The notes: generated from the letters alone by a model not told the origin. A stretch of DNA of 13,388 nucleotides from Candidatus Sulfotelmatobacter sp. (GCA_030045935.1 JASIEN010000727.1:1-13388), one strand, 5' to 3'. Shown: positions 1 through 6,850, counted from the first letter of the stretch. Numbers and translations: made by a program.

Positions 1-293
1 CTAGGGTTAAGATGAGAAACGGAGTGCAGAGGCTGCACCCGCAATTTGCGCATACGCAATTTCGCCGCACGACGAGATTCCCATTCGACGCGTTCGCTGC
101 GCTCACTTGCTCAGGGCAGGCTCCCGCCCCGCGGCTGTGCCGCCCTCGGCTGAAGCTGAGGGTCTTCCTCGAAGCGCGGGCTTTGGATGACACCAGGCGA
201 TCAATCTACAAAACTGCGCCATCACCTTTGTCTCGCCACTCTTGACGTACCGCCTGCGCGCGCCGAGAATAGTGAAGCAGTCGTGAGGTGATC
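1..293. repeat. Repeat-rich spacer with stem-loops; no convincing gene
   Basis: I see no supportable gene in this stretch. Positions about 87-191 look like one copy of a degenerate interspersed repeat. It contains TCGCTGCGCTCA (94-105), which recurs at 12405-12416, and GCTCAGGGCAGGCTC (109-123), which recurs exactly at 1678-1692. It ends in GGATGAC (185-191), close to the GGAATGAC ends of two other copies. Two stem-loops are visible: GCGGC-TGT-GCCGC at 131-143, and a stem of about 8 pairs at 143-162 (CCCTCGGCT pairing with AGCTGAGGG, one G-T wobble). Short ORFs crossing it have compositions that follow the repeat. The final 50 bases hold the promoter and ribosome binding site of the next gene. 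Confidence 0.55.
242..270 (+). promoter_or_regulatory. Candidate sigma70 promoter of the DUF6580 gene
   Basis: TTGACG (242-247, five of six consensus bases) is followed after exactly 17 bp by GAGAAT (265-270, four of six). Transcription would start near 277, giving a leader of about 17 nt that contains the GAGGTGA ribosome binding site (285-291) just before the ATG at 294. The -35 box and the spacing are good and the -10 box is weak. Confidence 0.5.
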
Positions 294-854
294 ATGCTGG
301 CCTACATTTTCGTTCTGCTTGCCATTGCGGTGCGTTTCCTGCCGTTTGCGGGGCCGCTGAATGTGTTGCCGCATGCGTGGCACTTTACTCCGCTGGCGGC
401 GTCGCTGCTGTTCTTTGGTGCGCGCGGATCGCGGCGGCAGATGTGGATTCCGTTGGTTCTTCTTGCGGCAACGGATGTGGTGCTCACGAAGTTCATTTAC
501 GCGTACCCGATTTCGTGGGACCAGTTCGTCACGTGGGCATGGTACGCAGCCATTCTTTGGCTGGGGACGCACCTGCGGGAGAAATCCGGCCCGGTACGAG
601 TGATTGGGGCTGCGCTGGCGAGTTCGGTTTCGTTTTTCCTGGTCAGCAATTTCGCGGTGTGGGCGGCGTGGCCGAATATGTATCCGCGTGGCTGGCACGG
701 GCTGATGATGTCGTATGCCGCCGGCCTTCCCTTCTTCCGCGGGACAGTCGAGGGCGATCTGTTCTTCTCGATCGCGTTCTTTGAAACTCCGATGTTTATT
801 GCGGCGCTTTCGCGCTGGATGGGCAAGAGTAGCGACCACGTTGCGGCGGCCTGA
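294..854 (+). CDS. DUF6580-type integral membrane protein
   Basis: This encodes a hydrophobic protein of 186 residues with about five membrane-spanning segments and a short polar C-terminal tail. The central segment SNFAVWAAWPNMYP, followed by a glycine- and tyrosine-containing stretch and LPFFRGTVEGDLFF, matches my memory of the DUF6580 family, sometimes labelled putative transport protein and loosely like ECF transporter S components. No substrate or reaction is known to me, and none should be inferred from the name. I chose ATG 294 rather than the in-frame GTG at 288 because GAGGTGA (285-291) is a textbook ribosome binding site for 294 and overlaps the GTG. The gene stands alone and converges on the VTT-domain gene. 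Family assignment is by recall; the membrane topology is clear from the sequence. Confidence 0.8.
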   Translation: MLAYIFVLLAIAVRFLPFAGPLNVLPHAWHFTPLAASLLFFGARGSRRQMWIPLVLLAATDVVLTKFIYAYPISWDQFVTWAWYAAILWLGTHLREKSGPVRVIGAALASSVSFFLVSNFAVWAAWPNMYPRGWHGLMMSYAAGLPFFRGTVEGDLFFSIAFFETPMFIAALSRWMGKSSDHVAAA

Positions 855-974
855 TTCTCCGCACGAGCCAAATTCTGTTCCTCTCGCCCCTGCTCGGGGC
901 TACCTTACATCCTACTTACTTTTCGTCCCACGACTTGCGCCGTGGCCTGCATTCTTACGCCGCTTCGGGCTTTC
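855..974. repeat. Spacer made of stem-loops between convergent genes
   Basis: This 120 bp gap between two convergent genes is almost entirely composed of small inverted repeats: GCCCC-TGCTC-GGGGC (about 889-903), CCACG...CGTGG (928-945) and a short CCG-CTT-CGG (960-968). I recall closely similar arrays of 'cgcccctgctcggggct' type modules scattered between genes in Acidobacteriota genomes, so this is probably a copy of an interspersed repeat. It may also act as a two-way terminator or mRNA 3'-end protector, but no long T run follows any stem, so this is inference. Confidence 0.5.
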
Positions 975-1604
975 CTAGACTCTTGATGTGCCACTCTGCC
1001 TTGATTTCCCACTCCTACGCATAAGGAACCACACCAGCAGTCCTCCAGCGATGGCGCCAATTACCCAGGCGAAATGGCGGCGGAACAAATAAGTGAGCAG
1101 GCTGACAATTTGCGGTCCAAAGCGCAAAGTCAGCAAACCGACAGCCAGGAAGCGAATAAATCGGGCGGCAAAGATGGCAACTGCGAAATGAGTGAATCGC
1201 ATTTCGAAGGCGGCCGCACCAAGGACAAACAGCTTGAATGGCATGGGCGGAGGCATCATGCCGGGAAACATCAGCGCCCAGAACGGATTGTGCTCGAAGG
1301 AGCGGTGAATCTGAAGAAAGCGTTCTTCCGGAATGCGCTTGCGGAGCACGGCCTCGCCGCCGGCATATCCGATCAGATAAAGGGGAATGCTGCCAAGCAC
1401 CGAACCCGCAGACGCCAGGGTGACGTAAAACAGGAGGCGTTTGTGGTCGTTGTAGACGTACGTCGCGACAATGGCGTCGACCGGCATGCCGAGCAGGGCG
1501 GAGTCGGCGAAGGAGATGACGAAGGGCCCCCAGATGCCGAGGACCTGGAGAAGGCCCCAGATCCATGCCGTGTACTTAGCCAGGATGTGGCCGATCGATT
1601 TCAA
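975..1604 (-). CDS. VTT-domain (DedA/SNARE-associated-like) membrane protein
   Basis: This is a 209-residue integral membrane protein. It starts with TTG at 1604, the first possible start after an in-frame TAG just upstream; GAAGG lies almost directly before it, so the start is less certain than the gene. Hydrophobic stretches lie at about residues 14-34, 55-80, 107-132, 138-160 and 178-195. The segment ASAGSVLGSIPLYLIGYAGG (residues 64-83) and the proline-rich re-entrant-like FPGMMPPPMPF (113-123) are typical of the VTT/DedA superfamily, which is linked to lipid scrambling or flipping and membrane homeostasis. An arginine/serine-rich tail ends the protein. It lies divergent from the LpxH-like gene and convergent with the DUF6580 gene, so it is probably transcribed alone. 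The precise function is unknown. Confidence 0.8.
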   Translation of the reverse strand: MKSIGHILAKYTAWIWGLLQVLGIWGPFVISFADSALLGMPVDAIVATYVYNDHKRLLFYVTLASAGSVLGSIPLYLIGYAGGEAVLRKRIPEERFLQIHRSFEHNPFWALMFPGMMPPPMPFKLFVLGAAAFEMRFTHFAVAIFAARFIRFLAVGLLTLRFGPQIVSLLTYLFRRHFAWVIGAIAGGLLVWFLMRRSGKSRQSGTSRV

Positions 1605-1649
1605 GCCTTCAGTCTACGTGAAGTATGGAGGGCTGATCCTAGATGAGAA

Positions 1650-1723
1650 TGGCAAAGCAGGTTCCCTTCGCCATGCGGCTCAGGGCAGGCTCTCACCGTT
1701 CCTTCGGAGCGGTTCGGAATGAC
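1650..1723. repeat. Interspersed repeat copy (GCTCAGGGCAGGCTC ... TTCGGAATGAC)
   Basis: This stretch shares an exact 15-mer, GCTCAGGGCAGGCTC (1678-1692), with 109-123, and ends in TTCGGAATGAC (1713-1723), identical to 12658-12668. A stem-loop sits at 1696-1712: CCGTTCC, loop TTC, GGAGCGG, with one G-T wobble. It lies in the gap between the divergent VTT-domain and LpxH-like genes. It appears to be a decayed copy of the same family seen at about 87-191 and 12558-12668. Boundaries are approximate. Confidence 0.5.
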
Positions 1724-1816
1724 ATCAATTGCCTCTGCACTCAACGTTGGACGCACCCGGCCGATTGTTTACCGATTGATTACTCGGTTACTTCGGGAGT
1801 TACCATGACCTGATTT

Positions 1817-1844
1817 TTGTGCAACTTTCATCGCCCCGTAACAT
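1817..1844 (+). promoter_or_regulatory. Weak promoter-like sequence upstream of the LpxH-like gene
   Basis: TTGTGC (1817-1822) and TAACAT (1839-1844) are 16 bp apart, with only three and four consensus matches. An overlapping CATAAT (1842-1847) is a better -10 box but lacks a partner at proper spacing. The leader to ATG 1865 would be short and shows no clear Shine-Dalgarno sequence, only GAAG directly before the ATG. A promoter must exist here because the upstream gene is divergent, but its exact position is uncertain. Confidence 0.3.
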
Positions 1845-1864
1845 AATTTTGCTAAAACTGAAGC

Positions 1865-2668
1865 ATGGATCCGCATGTCTACAACACGCTGATCCTCTCG
1901 GACCTGCACCTGGGCGCGGAGACCAGCCGGGCGCGCGAGGCCACACGCGTGCTGAAGGATAACCGCTTCGAACGGCTGATTCTGCTGGGTGATATTTTCG
2001 CCGACCTCAATTTCGCGCGGCTCACTAAAGATCATTGGAAGTTTCTCGGCTACATTCGCAAACTGTCGAATCCAAAACGCAAGATTGAAGTGGTGTGGGT
2101 GGAAGGCAATCACGACCACGGGCTGACCAATATCATGTCGCACCTGGTCGGCGTGCGCGTATATCAGGAATATGAATGGCAGTACAACGGGCTGCGGCAC
2201 GTTGCGATTCATGGGCATCAATTCGACGGCTTTCAGGTGAGCAATCTGCGTTTGAGCACGGTGGGCACGTCGCTGTATTTGTTTTTGCAAAAGCTGGATT
2301 TCAAAAGCAAGCCGATTGTGCGGCTGATTGACCGCCTGAACACGAACTGGTTGCGCATGTCGTCGAAAGTTTCGTCTGGGGCGCTGCAATACGCGCGGCA
2401 GCACACTGCCGACAGGGTTTTTTGCGGACACACGCACGAGGCGTTGCATGTGCGGCAGGATGGCATCGATTACTACAATTCTGGTGGATGGGTGGATTCG
2501 CGCCTGACTTACATCACGATCGACGAACAGGGCGTGGTTATTCATGAATATCAGGACCGTGCGGAGGATGCCGTTGTCAACCAGGATCAGGCAGAAATAG
2601 AGTTACCTGATTTCGCTGACGAGCCCGAAATCTTTGAACACGCTCAGTACGATAAGGTGGCCGACTGA
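1865..2668 (+). CDS. LpxH-like metallophosphoesterase (UDP-2,3-diacylglucosamine diphosphatase family)
   Basis: This encodes a cytosolic calcineurin-like metallophosphoesterase of 267 residues. The full metal-site series is present in order: SDLHLG (D13, H15), LGDIF (D43), EGNHDHG (N82, H83), IHGHQFDG (H116, H118) and CGHTH (H189, H191). The order and the YYNSGGWVDS segment after the GHTH box match the COG2908/LpxH type, which cleaves UDP-2,3-diacylglucosamine to lipid X and UMP in lipid A synthesis. It is somewhat longer than E. coli LpxH, mainly through an acidic C-terminal tail from about residue 230. Only 3 bp separate its TGA from the ATG of the glycosyltransferase gene, so the two are almost certainly translated together. 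The partner makes a role in glycolipid or lipid A metabolism likely, but other phosphodiester or pyrophosphate substrates are possible, so I give no symbol. Confidence 0.85.
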   Translation: MDPHVYNTLILSDLHLGAETSRAREATRVLKDNRFERLILLGDIFADLNFARLTKDHWKFLGYIRKLSNPKRKIEVVWVEGNHDHGLTNIMSHLVGVRVYQEYEWQYNGLRHVAIHGHQFDGFQVSNLRLSTVGTSLYLFLQKLDFKSKPIVRLIDRLNTNWLRMSSKVSSGALQYARQHTADRVFCGHTHEALHVRQDGIDYYNSGGWVDSRLTYITIDEQGVVIHEYQDRAEDAVVNQDQAEIELPDFADEPEIFEHAQYDKVAD

Positions 2669-2671
2669 CGC

Positions 2672-3916
2672 ATGGTCGAGTCCAACGATCTCTCCACTTT
2701 AGAGGAAGCCGGAAGCAAGAACGACTCCAACGACATCGCTTCAGACTCACCCGCACCAGCAATCGATCGCCGCAGGCTGACCATTGTCTTTCACGATGCC
2801 GGCGGGGGACACCGCAATGCCGCCGATGCGTTAAAAACCGTGTTGTCGAGTCAGGCGAATCGTTGGAACGTCAGTCTTCTTAATATTCAGGAACTTCTGG
2901 ACCAACTGGATGTGGTCCGCAAATTCACCGGGATTCGCATTCAGGAAACATACAATCAAATCCTGCGGCGAGGCTGGACGCGCTTCACGCCGCAGCTTCT
3001 GAAACTACTGCAAATGACGATCCGCGCTTATCATCGGCCGATTGTACGAGTACTGCGCGAATACTGGGCCCAGCATCCGGCGGATATGGTGCTGTCTGTG
3101 ATACCGCACTTCAATCGTGAGATCGCTGAGAGCCTGGATCGGCCCAACCGGCCCACGTTCGTGACGCTTATTACCGATTTGGCCGATTATCCGCCGCGAT
3201 TCTGGATTGAGCGCGAGTCGGAATACGTCATCGCGGGCACAGAGAGAGCGCGTCAGCAGGCCAGAGAGTTTGGCCACGATGACGACCACATTTTTCTGAC
3301 CTCGGGAATGATTCTGAAGCCAAAGTTCTATCAGCCCCTCACGATTGACCGTTGGGCGGAGCGACGGCGTCTTGGTCTTGAACCAGACTGGCCGACTGGC
3401 ATCGTGCTCTTTGGCGGATACGGATCGCGCGTGATGGAAGGCATCACGAAAAGAATCGACGAGAGTGGCACGCGAGTGCAATTGATTCTGATTTGCGGAC
3501 ACAATGAGAAACTGGCAACCACGCTGAGAGATTTTCGTACGCGAATGCCGAAACTCGTGGTGGGTTTTGCCAATAATGTCGAGTACTACATGGCGATTTC
3601 TGATTTTTTTGTCGGAAAGCCGGGGCCTGGTTCGATCAGCGAAGCGCTACAATTGCATCTTCCAGTGATTGTGGAATGCAACATGAAGACGCTGCCGCAG
3701 GAACGATATAACGCCCGGTGGGTGTCTGAGAACAAATTGGGGATTGTGGTCTCGAGTTTTGGGGAGATTGCAGCGGCGGTGCAGCAACTGCTCGAGCCGG
3801 AAATGTTTCGAAAGTTGCAGCGCAATGCCTCGGCGTATTCGAACCATGCGCTCGACGAAGTACCTGAGATATTGGAGACATGCTGGCGCAGGCGGGAGGC
3901 CGCGGTATCTGGCTAG
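2672..3916 (+). CDS. MGDG-synthase/MurG-type glycosyltransferase (GT28)
   Basis: This protein of 414 residues belongs to the GT-B fold group of MGDG synthases, UgtP and MurG, which move a sugar from a nucleotide donor to diacylglycerol or another lipid acceptor at the inner membrane face. After a polar, probably disordered stretch (1-33) comes the MGDG-synthase N-terminal motif VFHDAGGGHRNAA (39-51), with the glycine loop and histidine expected at the acceptor side. The C-terminal donor domain shows LFGGYGS (246-252), GFANNVEYYMAISDFF (298-313) and GKPGPGSISEA (315-325), the usual nucleotide-sugar binding signature. It is the second gene of a two-gene unit, starting 3 bp after the LpxH-like stop codon. 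Diacylglycerol glycosyltransferase is the best guess. The sugar and acceptor cannot be read from the sequence. Confidence 0.82.
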   Translation: MVESNDLSTLEEAGSKNDSNDIASDSPAPAIDRRRLTIVFHDAGGGHRNAADALKTVLSSQANRWNVSLLNIQELLDQLDVVRKFTGIRIQETYNQILRRGWTRFTPQLLKLLQMTIRAYHRPIVRVLREYWAQHPADMVLSVIPHFNREIAESLDRPNRPTFVTLITDLADYPPRFWIERESEYVIAGTERARQQAREFGHDDDHIFLTSGMILKPKFYQPLTIDRWAERRRLGLEPDWPTGIVLFGGYGSRVMEGITKRIDESGTRVQLILICGHNEKLATTLRDFRTRMPKLVVGFANNVEYYMAISDFFVGKPGPGSISEALQLHLPVIVECNMKTLPQERYNARWVSENKLGIVVSSFGEIAAAVQQLLEPEMFRKLQRNASAYSNHALDEVPEILETCWRRREAAVSG

Positions 3917-3962
3917 TAATATCTCGTAAATCGGATTTCTGGCTAAAGAATGATCTTCCTCA

Positions 3963-3984
3963 GGGCTAGAGCCCGGCCTTTTTT
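3963..3984 (+). terminator. Possible intrinsic terminator of the LpxH-like/GT28 pair
   Basis: A short stem GGGC-TAGA-GCCC (3963-3974) is followed by GGCC and then six T residues (3979-3984). It lies 46 bp after the glycosyltransferase stop codon. The stem is only 4 bp, so strength is doubtful, but position and T run fit. It may be part of the same repeat module as the stronger hairpin that follows at 3994. Confidence 0.4.
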
Positions 3985-3993
3985 GTGGCTTTC

Positions 3994-4022
3994 GGCGGGC
4001 GCGGCTGTAAGCCGCGCTCGCC
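3994..4022. repeat. Strong 13-bp hairpin between convergent genes
   Basis: GGCGGGCGCGGCT (3994-4006) pairs with AGCCGCGCTCGCC (4010-4022) across a GTA loop, with 12 Watson-Crick pairs and one G-T wobble. It sits between the 3' ends of the GT28 gene and the minus-strand beta-barrel gene, whose stop codon is 21 bp away. There is no T run on either side, so it may stop transcription only weakly or may protect mRNA ends. Similar 'cgcggct-gaagccgcg' modules are, as I recall, common in Acidobacteriota intergenic DNA. Confidence 0.6.
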
Positions 4023-4042
4023 CTTTCAAAGCGCTCCTCATT

Positions 4043-4591
4043 TCAGAAGCGCATCACAATGCCAGTCGAAAGACGGAAGTTACTCTGGGTTGAATTAAAA
4101 AATCTGGTATACACGTAGTCACCTTGAAGTCGCCAGGCTATTGGCTTGATGATTTTATAGTCGACACCACCGCCTATGGCTGTGGCAAATGAGGTGTCGG
4201 AACCCACTCCATTGTTTACATCCACGTGCCCCGCACCAAACAGAGCTTCGGCGAAGGGACGAAGTTTTCCCACGGAGAAACCGACTCGCGGGCCAAACAA
4301 AAAGTTATGTTCAGTGACGCTGGCATTGAATGAGCAGGGTGCGCCGAAGCACGAAGCGGCAAAGTTCTGCGAGCCGTAGTGGCCGTCGAAATCGGCCACG
4401 AATCCGACCCATGGAATCACCTTACCTTCCACAGTGGCTTCCCAACCGTTGGTGTTGGCACGATCGCCGGGAGAAAGGCTTGTCGTGTAAAAGGAGTAGC
4501 CGAAGAATACGTTCCCACTGGTTGGAACCTGCGCGGCCGCCACGCCCGCAAAGACCAACGATACACACACTAGCGATCCCAGCTTACACAT
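4043..4591 (-). CDS. Small outer-membrane beta-barrel protein
   Basis: This encodes 182 residues with a signal peptide (cleavage probably after AGVAAA, residues 15-20) and alternating polar/aromatic strands ending in the dyad RF, the terminal-aromatic signature of proteins inserted by the Bam complex. Glycine- and aromatic-rich strands such as VGFVADFDGHYG, FGPRVGFSVG and RLQGDYVYTRF suggest an eight-stranded barrel of the OmpA/OmpX-like size class. Two cysteines (81 and 86) flank a short loop and could form a disulfide. Function is unknown: porin-like, adhesive or structural roles are all possible. It lies 68 bp downstream of alr on the same strand and may be read through from it. The ATG at 4591 has AAGG 9 nt upstream. 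An overlapping, out-of-frame ATG at 4613 is noted in the findings. Confidence 0.75.
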   Translation of the reverse strand: MCKLGSLVCVSLVFAGVAAAQVPTSGNVFFGYSFYTTSLSPGDRANTNGWEATVEGKVIPWVGFVADFDGHYGSQNFAASCFGAPCSFNASVTEHNFLFGPRVGFSVGKLRPFAEALFGAGHVDVNNGVGSDTSFATAIGGGVDYKIIKPIAWRLQGDYVYTRFFNSTQSNFRLSTGIVMRF

Positions 4592-4659
4592 AACTTCTTA
4601 CCTTGCCTTTCATGCTGACATTACTTAGAACGCTTAGATGCGCTAGGGGGCGAATCAGT

Positions 4660-5868
4660 TTAAGTGAGGGAATATTTTCTGGGGACGCGTTTGGAAATAT
4701 TGCAGAGAATTTCGTAGGGAGAACTGCTGGCCAGCCGGGCGTGCTCAAGTGCGTCCACACTCAGCCCATCGCGGGCACCGAGGATAATGACTTCGTCCCC
4801 TACATCGACACCGGGAATGCCGGTGACGTCGACGAGGGTTAAATCCATAGAGATGCTGCCGACGACGGGAGCATAGTGGTCGCGGAGGATCACGCGGCCG
4901 CGGTTGGAGAGCTGGCGATTGTATCCGTCAGCATAGCCAACCGGCAGAACCGCGACGCGGGCTGGAGCTTTGGTGACGTAAGTTCCGCCATATCCGAGGG
5001 GATGGTTGGCAGGAAAGTCGCGCAAAGAGAGAATGCGCGTCTTCCAGGTGAGGATCGGCTTGACGGGCATTCGCAAAGTTCCGCCGCTGACTTCGCGGCC
5101 GGCGCGCTGAAAGGGCAAGTAGTAGCCATACAGCGCGATGCCGGGACGCACCATGCTATTGCCCCGCATGTTCGCGCGAGTTGTGTTCGCCCAGGTTTCT
5201 TTTCGCGAGATGATGGCGTTGGTGTTGGCCATGTGCACGAAAACCGGCTCCACGCCGGCTTCGCGAAGCAGGCGGCGCGCGGTTTCAAAGTTGCGCAATT
5301 GCTCGGTGACCGAGGGTGCATCCATGACTTCAGAAGCGGCGAAATGGGTGGAGAGTCCCTCGAGCATGAGGTGCTTGGCGGCGACCAGCGCCGTGAGCAC
5401 AGCCGGAAGCTGCTGCACTGTTACCCCTAAGCGACCCATGCCGGTATCGACCTTCAGGTGAACTGGATGCCGGGCCGCGCCTTGCGCGAGGGCGGCAGAA
5501 TCGAGCGACTCGATCTGCCAGGGTTCCCACACCGTGGGAGTGAGGCGCAAGCGCACGATTTCGCTTTCCTCGCCGCGCCAGAAGCCTGTCATTAGGAGAA
5601 TGCGGGATTTGATCCCAGCCTCGCGCAGGGGAATAGCTTCATCGAGCGATGTAACGCCAAGCCACTTTACGCCTTCGGATTCGAGTGCGTGCGAGCATTC
5701 GATGGCACCGTGCCCGTAGGCGTCGGCCTTCACCACTGTGCAGACCGTAACCGTGCTCCCAACGTGTTTTTGTACGGTGCGGAAGTTGTGCCGCAGATTG
5801 GCGAGAGAAACTTCAGCCCAGGTGGGCCGGGTCGCCACGCGGCTGAGAATTTCTGCGGTGGATGCCAC
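4660..5868 (-). CDS. alr: Alanine racemase
   Basis: This is a PLP-dependent enzyme of 402 residues that interconverts L- and D-alanine to supply D-Ala for peptidoglycan. The cofactor lysine is K47 in VVKADAYGHG (45-54). The second catalytic base should be the tyrosine in GYGGTY (Y293). RPGIALYG (241-248), VGYADG (310-315) and SMDLTLVDV (340-348) are also typical of the family. Length is normal, and the N-terminal barrel plus C-terminal beta domain are complete. The start is GTG 5868, with no Shine-Dalgarno sequence; instead TATAAT lies only 7 nt upstream on the coding strand, which suggests a leaderless mRNA. It is followed by the beta-barrel gene. Bacteria may carry a second, catabolic racemase (dadX), but no catabolic partner gene is nearby, so a biosynthetic role is more likely. 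Confidence 0.95.
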   Translation of the reverse strand: MASTAEILSRVATRPTWAEVSLANLRHNFRTVQKHVGSTVTVCTVVKADAYGHGAIECSHALESEGVKWLGVTSLDEAIPLREAGIKSRILLMTGFWRGEESEIVRLRLTPTVWEPWQIESLDSAALAQGAARHPVHLKVDTGMGRLGVTVQQLPAVLTALVAAKHLMLEGLSTHFAASEVMDAPSVTEQLRNFETARRLLREAGVEPVFVHMANTNAIISRKETWANTTRANMRGNSMVRPGIALYGYYLPFQRAGREVSGGTLRMPVKPILTWKTRILSLRDFPANHPLGYGGTYVTKAPARVAVLPVGYADGYNRQLSNRGRVILRDHYAPVVGSISMDLTLVDVTGIPGVDVGDEVIILGARDGLSVDALEHARLASSSPYEILCNISKRVPRKYSLT

Positions 5869-5875
5869 TGAGTCG

Positions 5876-5881
5876 ATTATA
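5876..5881 (-). promoter_or_regulatory. -10 box directly upstream of alr
   Basis: TATAAT on the minus strand, reading 5881 to 5876, lies 7 nt before the alr GTG. Transcription starting the usual 6-7 nt downstream would begin at or within a base of the start codon. I cannot find a convincing -35 box at 15-19 bp: the candidates there are CAGATG, TCAGAT and CTCAGA. The promoter call therefore rests on the perfect -10 hexamer and its position. Confidence 0.4.
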
Positions 5882-5983
5882 TCGGTCAGGGGGTGACATC
5901 TGAGGTTACGCCGGGGCTACTCCTGCAAAGGGATTCACTGCAAGGCACAGAGAAGAGTAAACAAGGCAGAAGCATCCCCCGTT

Positions 5984-6015
5984 CCCGCATTCACTCGCGG
6001 GCAGGAGTGCCCGCG
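5984..6015. repeat. Hairpin module downstream of the TonB gene
   Basis: CGCGGGCA-GGAG-TGCCCGCG (5996-6015) is a perfect 8-bp stem. An overlapping alternative, CCCGC...GCGGG (5984-6000), would compete with it. It lies 13 bp past the stop codon of the minus-strand TonB-domain gene. No T run follows on that strand, so it is probably an interspersed stem-loop repeat that may double as an mRNA 3' end rather than a classical terminator. The rest of the 5882-5983 spacer shows no gene. Confidence 0.5.
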
Positions 6016-6028
6016 CCACATCGTCGCT

Positions 6029-6754
6029 TTAGTTTCCTCCGAGCGAAAAGTTCACGGTGATTTGTGTTTCCACTTCGACCGGCTCGCCGTTCAAAATGTA
6101 CGGCCGGTAGCGCCACTGGCGGACGGCCTCCACTGCCGCCGTCACCAGCATGGGATGCCCTGAGACCGCCCTCAAATCTTCAATCACGCCTTGCTTGCTG
6201 ATCATAGCCTGCAGCAGCACCTGTCCCTGAATGCGGGCGCTTTTGGCGAGGGGAGGGTAAGTTGGAAGAACTTTGTAGGCCAGACTGCCTTCGCTCATTT
6301 GCGAGACATGAAAGGGCGCAGCCCTCGGCGAGGGAACGGGCGCAGCGGGCACGATCGGAAGTACAGTTCCCAAAGACCCAGGAATTCCGTCGCGCGCTCC
6401 CAGACCCATCGCGCCTGGAATGTAGGCCCCACCGCTGCCCGCAAATTGCGGTGCCGCTTCGTCGTCAGCCGCAGGCCTAGCGAAGCGATGCTCGGATGAC
6501 GGCGGCAGAGTGGCTATAGAGCTGCGCGCGATAGAGCCACTGCCGGAGGGCGGCTTGGTGAGAGAAGTGTCCCCGGGCTGGCCTAAACTGACGGGCGCGG
6601 AAACGTGGTGCAGCAATGGCAACGCGGTAGGATGAAGAAGCGGAACAATCAGCAGAATGGCAACGGCGACCCCCTGCAGGCCCAATGATGCGAATGTAGT
6701 GAATCCAAGGCGCGAACGCTCTTGCCATGATGAAGTTGCTGTGGTGGTGAACAT
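6029..6754 (-). CDS. TonB C-terminal-domain energy transducer
   Basis: This encodes 241 residues. A short cytoplasmic N-terminus, a single membrane anchor (about 24-41, LGLQGVAVAILLIVPLL) and a long periplasmic linker rich in Pro, Ala, Ser and Gly (50-150) lead to a TonB C-terminal domain (about 162-238). Within that domain, PTYPPLAKSARIQGQVLLQA, the run AVEAVRQWRYRP and GEPVEVETQITVNF are diagnostic. Such proteins contact TonB-dependent outer-membrane transporters and pass on energy from ExbB/ExbD; neither partner is in this window. A strong ribosome binding site, AGGAGG (minus strand, 6765-6760), lies 5 nt before the ATG. A terminator separates the gene from ompH upstream, so it should have its own promoter in 6766-6825; CTGACA near 6791-6796 is a possible -35 box but has no good partner. 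I withhold a symbol because Acidobacteriota carry many TonB paralogues. Confidence 0.88.
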   Translation of the reverse strand: MFTTTATSSWQERSRLGFTTFASLGLQGVAVAILLIVPLLHPTALPLLHHVSAPVSLGQPGDTSLTKPPSGSGSIARSSIATLPPSSEHRFARPAADDEAAPQFAGSGGAYIPGAMGLGARDGIPGSLGTVLPIVPAAPVPSPRAAPFHVSQMSEGSLAYKVLPTYPPLAKSARIQGQVLLQAMISKQGVIEDLRAVSGHPMLVTAAVEAVRQWRYRPYILNGEPVEVETQITVNFSLGGN

Positions 6755-6825
6755 GGCTTCCTCCTGGTTTCGATTACCGCTAATGACACCGGACGGCTGT
6801 CAGGAGGACGGTCAGGAGAAACAAG

Positions 6826-6850
6826 AAAGCCGCGCGTAATGCGCGGCTTT
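6826..6850 (-). terminator. Intrinsic terminator after ompH
   Basis: A perfect 10-bp stem, AAAGCCGCGC / GCGCGGCTTT, with a 5-nt loop, starts 33 bp past the ompH stop codon. On the minus strand it is followed by a T-rich stretch, TTTCTTGTTTC. The stem, loop and T-rich tail make it the clearest terminator in the window. It separates ompH from the TonB-domain gene. Confidence 0.85.

Noticed and set aside
12..245. Plus-strand ORF of 77 codons at the left edge
   Set aside because: It crosses the repeat and its stem-loops, and its Arg/Pro composition follows the repeat sequence.
222..839. Minus-strand ORF of 205 codons
   Set aside because: It lies antisense to the clear DUF6580 membrane gene, and its translation is Arg/Pro/His-rich with no domain, as expected of a shadow of GC-rich coding DNA.
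1762..1805. Repeated CGATTG/GTTAC words upstream of the LpxH-like gene
   Set aside because: The spacing is irregular and the words are short. This looks like low-complexity spacer rather than an operator array or CRISPR.
1769..2545. Minus-strand ORF of 258 codons
   Set aside because: It runs antisense to the LpxH-like gene, which has every catalytic motif. The antisense product is rich in His/Gln/Arg and has no recognisable fold.
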